From the NCBI RefSeq assembly GCF_964340395.1, contig NC_135570.1, positions 11,951,822-12,015,821 on the forward strand: DNA of 64,000 nt, given 5' to 3'. Made by a program: the position numbers and the translations under genes. The stretch comes from Glandiceps talaboti (Eukaryota > Hemichordata > Enteropneusta > Spengelidae). Each line of letters starts with the position of its first letter. The first letter of the stretch is position 1. The notes beneath the pieces were generated by a model. The model was not told the origin of the DNA. It saw only the letters and a list, made by a program, of their open reading frames with translations, and ran no database searches. Positions 56,644-64,000 of this stretch are shown here, piece by piece.

Positions 56644-56990
56644 AGAGACACTGATCTTCTAGTACCAGGTACAAGAGGCCGTTTCAAGCACCTTGAGTTT
56701 AAACACCAAGTGTATCAACACAGTTTCTTTCCTAAAATTATTAGGGAGTGGACCTCACTAAATCATGATATGAAAGCCAGTCAGGACACTGGTACTTTCA
56801 AGGCAAAACTCCATAAACATTATTACTAGGTTTTGTGTGTCCCCCCACCTCCACCCCCACCCAGCTGTGATATCCATACTTTTAACAATCTCTTTTCCAT
56901 TTCTTTTTTCTTTAAATGGTCTGTGAAGCACATTGAGATTTTAAAAATGTAATGCGCTATAGAAGAAATAAAGATAATGATTAGGATTAT
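56644..56990 (+). mobile_element. 5'-truncated LINE (non-LTR retrotransposon) 3' end
   Basis: An open stretch 56,644-56,829 encodes RDTDLLVPGTRGRFKH...HSFFPKIIREWTSL and ends in TAG. The SFFP-(R/K)-I-R-x-W-x-x-L pattern is the conserved C-terminal end of ORF2 reverse transcriptases in CR1/jockey-like elements. The 3' tail reads GTGAAGCACATTGAGATTTT...GCGCTATA-GAAGAAATAAAG and then ATAATGA, a typical LINE 3' end. A TAA at 56,641 precedes it in frame, so it is a dead fragment. Confidence 0.7.
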
Positions 56991-57559
56991 GTAAGGAGAT
57001 TAGCTGGTATTATATAGATAGAGTCACTATTCAAATTATAACCATTTGTACTACTATACGTTTAATATAGATTAACATATTTATTATTACCTTTGGTGTT
57101 GTCTTGTTAAATTCATATTTTTTGCCCTTGAATTATATAATTTTATTCCAAATAAAATAGATTACAGTATGACTAAATACATCAGCTGAACATACATTGT
57201 AGTCACACTAGGGTATTCAAACAGCAGCAAGACTATGCAGTGGTAATATGTGCAAGTACCAGTAATAGAGTTCAAACTAAAATAGATTTTATTTACTTCC
57301 GATTGTAACAAAAGCTCCCTTCAAAAGGTTACAAAAACCCATAGGACAGTTTGATATCCATGTAAAAGCAAATGTATACTGAATGTGTCCTAAAAGCTTT
57401 ATATTAACTTAGGGCAGAATACATTGCCCCATGGGGATCAATTTTCTAACTTCTTACAATCTCTCCAAACCATCTGACAACTTGTTCCAGGTCCTCTTTA
57501 AAAGACATTTGAGTTCACTGTCTTGTTTTCAAGGAAATCTCTAATCTCTTTATTTTCCC

Positions 57560-57760
57560 ACATTTTGGCAGCCATATTGGATTTGGTGGCCATATTGGAT
57601 TTAGTGGCCATATTGGATTCTAAAATGACTAAATTATGATATCATTTTGACATCTATTCTATAAAATTGTATGGTGACCCTTGATTTATTTTAAACAGAA
57701 AATAATCTTTTATTTTCCAACGGTATTTCATGGCCATATTGGAATCTAACATGGCTTCAG
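57560..57760. repeat. Short GGCCATATTGGATT repeats
   Basis: GGC(A/C)GCCATATTGGATTT-like phrases occur three times in tandem near 57,570-57,620 and again at about 57,730. The same phrase, GCCATATTGGAT, lies inside the 151-bp repeat of HPS5, so a common dispersed source is likely. Confidence 0.6.
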
Positions 57761-58850
57761 TTGATATAATTTTACTTCTAATTTATAAAATGGTAAGGTG
57801 AAGATTGAATGTTTTTTTTTTTAATTTGCACTGAGAATAGGTTGGAGTTTTCTTGAACAAAGTGCTAACAGCAAAAATTAAGATTTTTACTTCCAAGTCG
57901 CGTACTATGTTAAAGACCATTTATGAATTGTTTTCCCTGGAGTGATATGTTGCATTTGTTCTCTATGTTAGCATGACTTCCACAACATACAATACTACTT
58001 GTACAGTAAACCAATATCTGAGATATATTAAGACCCAGGGGCATCTGAGGTACATCATGTACTAATGCTTTTAAATGTGTTAAACAGGGCTAATGTATCT
58101 ATACAACCAATTTTACAGTGTGAAATTCATAGTCTGAAATGAACAATCAGATATTATTTCCCAATATTTTTCGTCATTTCACTAATAAGTGACCTAGGGG
58201 GCCTTGTCATTCTGAGTCAAAGACAAGATGGGATAAAACCCTTAGGTTGGCGGAAGAAAATTGGAGAATTGGAGAATAATATAACATTTCTACACGTCAG
58301 GCTTATATCAAGAAAATTATGGGGAAAATAATGGTGATTTAGAAAGTCTTGACTCTCAATTTGAGCACCACAGAACTAATGATGTAGAATAGAATGACTA
58401 TGGTAGAAATCCGATATATTCTGTTTGAATGTGTACAACTTATGCATGGTACAATGATCAATATATCCCTCAATTAACTGCTACTTAAATGAAATAAACA
58501 AGGTATTATCAATTAATAATGTCTCCGAGTCAATAAGTATTGCTGATTAGCTGATGGCATGGTCCTTGTTCATAAATGTCTCTGAAAATTTGAATGATAT
58601 ATATACGTGACATAAATGTATGTACCTTGTCAACCTCTGTACCTTTGAGACATAACCACATATGTCACAGTGATTTCCTTAGGTTATATTTGAACAGATA
58701 AAATAACTAGTACAAGGAATGATGTCTAATTATAGCTACATACATTCTCCTCAGTCATCCCAGTGTATATTTGTATATGTGTACCTCAATTTATTCCTCA
58801 TGGTATTACAAAGCGGCATTGATTCCTCTGCTGTTCATGCATCTAACCTA

Positions 58851-59155
58851 TAGTCTCGCTACCCAGACTCTCACCCATGGAGGGAATAGCTTCTAGAGCA
58901 GTGCATGCTGGGAATACTTCACATCCAACATTATAGGCTAAATTATTTCGGAACTTTCACAACAAGTTATCACTTCTAAAGTGAGTGATATCTCTAAATT
59001 GCACCAAAAAGGCCTCATAAACCCATTTTTTATTAATTGGAAGAAATGTACTGTGTTACTCCTGTGCGGGGTAGTTGAAACATGGTTTCCCCACTCTCCG
59101 TCTGGGCAGTCTCATAGAAGAACCCCTAGCAGCGAGAGTCTGGGTAATCGAGACT
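58851..59155. mobile_element. TIR element family D, copy 2
   Basis: TAGTCTCGCTACCCAGACTC at the left and GAGTCTGGGTAATCGAGACTA at the right. The interior shares GAGCAGTGCATGCTGGGAAT with copy 1. No clear target duplication. Confidence 0.75.
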
Positions 59156-61005
59156 AAATCCGACCACCAGATTTATGCTCTACATAGAACACTTTTTTTT
59201 TCCCCAACCATACATTACTTCCATATACATCTGTACCTCTATCTTGTAAAACATATTTATATACCAACTATACACAATACCTCATAATTTGAAATGTCTG
59301 GTGGTGAAAAAAATTGAACAATTTTAAGAATCTATATTCAAATATTCACCTCACAATGTAAACAACCATAAAGTAATGCTAGGCATGTATGTATCTTTTA
59401 CTTTGGCAGAGGCCCATATTTAGTTTATAAATAACAGTAGTTTCCATCTGAGTCAGCACAACTGAAGTCAAGAAAATACCCAGCTGTGCATCTTGCTTTA
59501 CATTTCATCTCCAGTGTCATAGTGAGTTGAATACAAAATTGATATAGATTCTCTATATCATCAGTCTGCCTGAGCTAAGACAACATCTCTGAGCCAGCAG
59601 CTACACAGAGCAGCTAGTATCTACAGCCAAAATCATATTTGTGTTCACCTGTCCGTAGGCTGATTGCATTATGATCAAGGCATCTCTAGGTCTCACCATA
59701 CCATGTAATACTTGAAACAGAACACAAATTGAACACAATTGTAATTTCATCTGTAGATAGTATTTGAACATTTCAGTTAGGTTGATTACATTATCATCTG
59801 TAGATCTAAGCAAACCATGTAAAATCATTTAAACTGAATGCTATTATAATTTCAGCTGTACATGCACATAGTATTTGAACACCTGATTACATTATCATCT
59901 GTAGGTCTCAGCATACCATGTAAACCCTCACTGAGTTGTAAATCTTGTAATTTCTCACTGCTGACATACACTTGTCTAATTTCATCATATTTCTCAATTC
60001 ACATGTCCAGCCTGATTAAACCCAATTCAAGAAACTTTCCAACAATTCTTTGACAAATGTTCCACACACACAACCTGAATACAAATGTATCACTTGAATA
60101 AATCCTGGCTATTTGGCATCAATACCTGGTACGTATTAATTAATTAATTGATTTAATTAAGAAATGTCAGACCATTTTCAATCTTAATTAGTAGACTAAT
60201 TCAACCAACTGATTTCATTCGATTTTCTCTTACAATTTAATTAATTTGATTTAATTTCAATCAAATTCTTTAGCATGTAAATGTCACGAGGTAACCAAAT
60301 AATTAGATATACACAAATTACTTTGTAACAACTATCAAATTTCTTACAACTAAAATGAAATTTTCCAGAAACAGTTGAATTAATCTCCGGCCTTACAAAC
60401 ACAATATATTAATGCATGATATATTTAGACAATAAGTTGAATAAACCCTTTTAAAATCCTTGCACGATTAGATTCTAGGTGACTCTAACCCTGACATGTA
60501 AATATTTTTGGACAAAAAAGCCCCTTTTCAAAAATTATATAAACTTGAGTAGGAAATTGTCTGAACAAAAATGCGCTTTCAAAACTAAATATAAACCTGA
60601 TATGGGTATCGTAAATACAAAACTCCCTTTTTTTAAAACTCAGATTCATGAGGTTAATTGAATAAGCTGACAAGGGAATTATTTGGTTACAAGCCGTTTT
60701 TTTAAACTGAATAACTTGGCAAGGATATCGTTGGATGAATAACAAATGATGAAATATAGGTCACGTTCCTACATTAGAGCCTCATTAGTTAACAGGTACA
60801 TGTACATGCATACTACCATTGACATTAACAGATTCCAAATGCTTTAGTAGGTTTCTACTGATATGCAGGACAGCATTCAATGTATATTTACATGCATGAC
60901 TACTTGTACAAGGGAGTCTTGCTTCAGCAATAAAACTTATTTTCGAGTCTTGATTCTTCAACCATACAACATTTTTCACAGAAAGTCACTAACGTTAATA
61001 AACAC

Positions 61006-61078
61006 ACAGATACAGACACACAGACACACACACATGCATGCACGTACGTACGTACATACGTACACACACATTCATGCA

Positions 61079-61141
<63 letters not shown>
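61006..61141. repeat. (CA)n with CGTA blocks
   Basis: CACA runs interrupted by CACGTACGTACGTACATACG. The open frames are artefacts. Confidence 0.95.
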
Positions 61142-61142
<1 letters not shown>

Positions 61143-61558
61143 ATTGAGCCCACAAAGCCCTGATGATTACAGTTAAATATATATTCCCATCACTCATAAT
61201 AACAACTTTGTTTCATTTGTGTTAATCAAACGAAGTGAGTTCAAAACTTGACCATTTTAAAACACTCATAATACTAACGTCTTAAACGTGGAGTGATTTT
61301 GAGATCAACCTTGGTAAAAACTCCAGGGACTAAAAGCTACAGGATAATATTAGCCACACTTGTCATAAATATGTTATGTACCTATCCAGGTCAGTGTACA
61401 TGTGTTATCTCTAGAATATTAAAACTGTACTTAGTCTACTTCATTTAAGGTTAGTTTTCAAGACCAACAAGTTTGATACTTTTCTTTTTTTTTAAAGAGA
61501 CTTAATTTGCATACCATGATCAGAATGTTTCCTTTAATAAAGTTCCCATGCATGCACA

Positions 61559-61636
61559 AATATATACATACATACATACATACATACATACATACATACA
61601 TGCATGCATACATACATACATACATACATACATACA

Positions 61637-61668
<32 letters not shown>

Positions 61669-61891
61669 CATCTATCCATCCATCCATACATACACAGGCA
61701 TGCATGCATGCACGCAAGCAAGCACACATGTACACATGCACACACACACATACATAAATACATACATACATACATACATATATGCATGCATACATACATA
61801 CATACATATATACATACATACATACATACATACATACATACATACATACATACATACATACATACATAGACACACACACACACACACACGT
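61559..61891. repeat. (ACAT)n/(ATGC)n/(CA)n compound microsatellite
   Basis: Over 300 bases of ACAT tetramers with ATGC, ATCC and CA interruptions, the same composition as 1252-1440. Confidence 0.95.
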
Positions 61892-62610
61892 ACATAGGAA
61901 CATCTACATTCTAGTGTATATAGTTAGCTTGCTAATGCTAGATAGACAGACATATACACATGACATTGTAATGATATACATGCACATGTACAATGATTTA
62001 TGTGCTCCAACTAATATTGAATTTAACTTTAAAACCACAAAAAAACAAAACATTAAAAATTAACTTTTCAACTGATCAGGAAAATAAGTTATGTTATACA
62101 CAATCTTGATAATATAGTAATTCATATTTGAAATGAGTTGTTATTTTTATCTTGACAGCTGTGTGTCCTATATGTGCATCTGCCGTGACTTGTGGTTAGA
62201 ATATCAAATAGCTATTGACATTAAAGATTTAAACCTTTTTGTTTCAAAGGGTAGGGGTTGATTTTCTTTTACCCATGGGTAAACATACTTTCTTGAAATA
62301 TCACCTTTGTTGATTGATGGTTGAACTTTTTCAATTATCATAGGAATATCAAATTTACAATCTCAATATCACAGTGTAAGTCCTTTATTCTCTGGAGAAA
62401 GGAAAGACTTCATATATTCATGGTTTTAATAACAGACCAAAAAAATATCACTGTTGTCACTTTGTTTTCTTCACTTCTGTGATGTAATATCAGTTTTATT
62501 TCTATAACGGCAGTTATTACAGTTGATACATTATATTCCACAGGGAAAGTTAGTTCTGTAAATCTCCCGTCGTGTATGAAAACCATTCTCGCATTCCAAT
62601 GTATATTTAC

Positions 62611-62704
62611 GATAGACCGAAAGATTTGTTATTCCGCATATGTAAATACTGCTACACCGTGTTAAGCGAGTAAGTAGCAACAATGACGAATATTTCAGTC
62701 TCAT
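62611..62704 (-). CDS. MCU: Candidate first coding exon of MCU (mitochondrial transit peptide)
   Basis: The minus-strand ATG at 62,704 opens 31 codons plus one base. The N-terminus (MRLKYSSLLLLTRLTRC...) contains basic, hydrophobic and hydroxylated residues and no Asp or Glu, as expected for a matrix-targeting signal. A donor (TATC|GTAAAT) follows at 62,610. Its phase exactly fits the acceptor of the exon at 49,736, giving a 322-aa protein. Doubts: the donor is weak, the intron would be 12.9 kb, an acceptor-like TTTTTATCAG lies just before the ATG (so this could be an internal exon), and sequence similarity cannot confirm a transit peptide. Confidence 0.38.
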
Positions 62705-62799
62705 TTTTTCCACTAACCTGATAAAAAGTAATCTGTGACAATGAATGATCATGGACTCTGGGTAACACCTAGTAATGAAATTTGTACTCACAGAGCACA

Positions 62800-64000
62800 C
62801 CCCTGATGATATATTCAGACACTTTAAAAAAGTGAGACGTTACATGTTACACATTACTACATACATGTACATCTATGAATCAGTAATTGCTTGCACCAGT
62901 ACGCACACATTCTGTATTTACACTGCAGTGCAATACTGAAAACATTATTGCATACATGTATGTGTGCATACGATATGCAAATGAGGGCGTTATTGTTACA
63001 TGCACATGAAATCGCGTGATTACACAGCATGACTTTTTATGGAAATTTGCTTCACTAGTGCTTGCAGTGTTTTCACTAAGTTTACATAGTATAACTGAGA
63101 GAACAGTTTGCAAGCACTCATATACAATATCCTGAGTATGCTACACTTGCATTCACACTTCATGCCATTCAGTCATTGTACACCACTCACCCATGCCAGG
63201 TTCAACACATTCAAACAAAATATTTTTTCTTCATTCAGCCAGAAAATACTCATGACACAAGGATTTTGCTCTATGAGTCTAAGCTCTTCTGACTCATAAT
63301 GACAAGACCCCTTAGGTAACTTGTATTTCCCTTATAGATGAACAAAGAAAAATATTGGGACATAATATCTAAATAAACATACAAAATAAAAGACAATAAA
63401 TACAATAACTAATATGAATAATTAATAATTGAGTGGGCAGATGATGCATCATATTTCTACTAGGTACATTAAAAATTACCAATTATGATTCATTGAAAAC
63501 ATAAATCATTCACTTAATACGTGTATCAATATACAAATGTACTCCACATTTTAATTCCATTAATCAAAGTTTCCATTTTTCAATGAAACAGACACATAGC
63601 CATAATTTTTATGAAATATCCTCACAACACAAATAATTTTGTTAAGAAATATCTAATCAATTATCCTAATAGCCATTCTATATTGAAAACAAATTAAAAC
63701 AGGAAACGATATTGTATTTTACTTTTTACAATTAGCTACTTACAATTTCACGATAGCACATCTGTGCATTTTTGATGTTGTCATTTGCTATAGCCCTTTG
63801 ACTTTATCAGAGTGGAACTTTGCTCTGCGCATCATAAATCTTTTGTCACATTACATGAAATACTGACAATATATGTCTTGTAAGTCTTAGGCAGTAAATG
63901 AAACATCTGAAATCACTTCTGATGTGATAACCTTACACTTATATGAGTTCATGGATCACCTAGCTACTCACTACTCCACATAGGATACATTATGTATTAG
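62800..64000. other. Terminal stretch without recognised genes
   Basis: Contains the third copy of a dispersed repeat (about 62,960-63,190) and otherwise AT-rich sequence. If the candidate MCU first exon is right, part of this is the MCU 5' flank; no CpG-rich promoter is visible. Confidence 0.4.

Overview
This is animal nuclear DNA. The genes are split into many GT-AG exons with long AT-rich introns. Microsatellites, minisatellites and short inverted-repeat transposon remnants are dense, and there is one decayed LINE end. The proteins (opsin, HPS5, MCU) are metazoan, and a short TTAGGG-type tract is present. No species can be fixed from the sequence. A marine invertebrate, possibly a deuterostome such as a hemichordate, is my guess only. 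Layout: (1) 132-1021 (+) is the last exon of an opsin, from the start of TM3 to the stop. (2) 1.1-7.8 kb has no recognisable gene and holds microsatellites, minisatellites and three inverted-repeat elements. (3) 7,855-27,524 (-) is HPS5, a BLOC-2 subunit. I assembled 23 coding exons (5,136 nt, 1,711 aa) with consistent phases throughout, plus a 5' non-coding exon near 28.9 kb. The last two exons together encode a complete RING-H2-like zinc finger that human HPS5, as I know it, does not have. (4) 30,909-34,044 (+) is a seven-exon gene for a 198-aa protein with an RVxF-type PP1-docking motif. Its upstream region has a CCAAT box, a perfect ATF/CRE octamer and an ATF4/CHOP-type element, which makes a divergent PPP1R15/GADD34-like stress gene worth testing. 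(5) 34.2-40.7 kb is a 51-bp minisatellite of about 120 units, open in frames on both strands but not a gene. (6) 45,338-49,736 (-) holds the six conserved coding exons of MCU, the mitochondrial calcium uniporter pore, with a plausible transit-peptide exon at 62,611-62,704. The rest of 49.7-62.6 kb would be the intervening intron, filled with tandem repeats, RFX-box-like palindromes, a LINE 3' end and a TIR element. The genes look like independent neighbours, not a functional cluster: photoreception, lysosome-related organelle biogenesis, possible phosphatase targeting and mitochondrial calcium uptake. A recurring oddity is that two introns (HPS5 before coding exon 19, MCU before its first conserved exon) carry tandem copies of the downstream 3' splice site together with the first bases of the exon.
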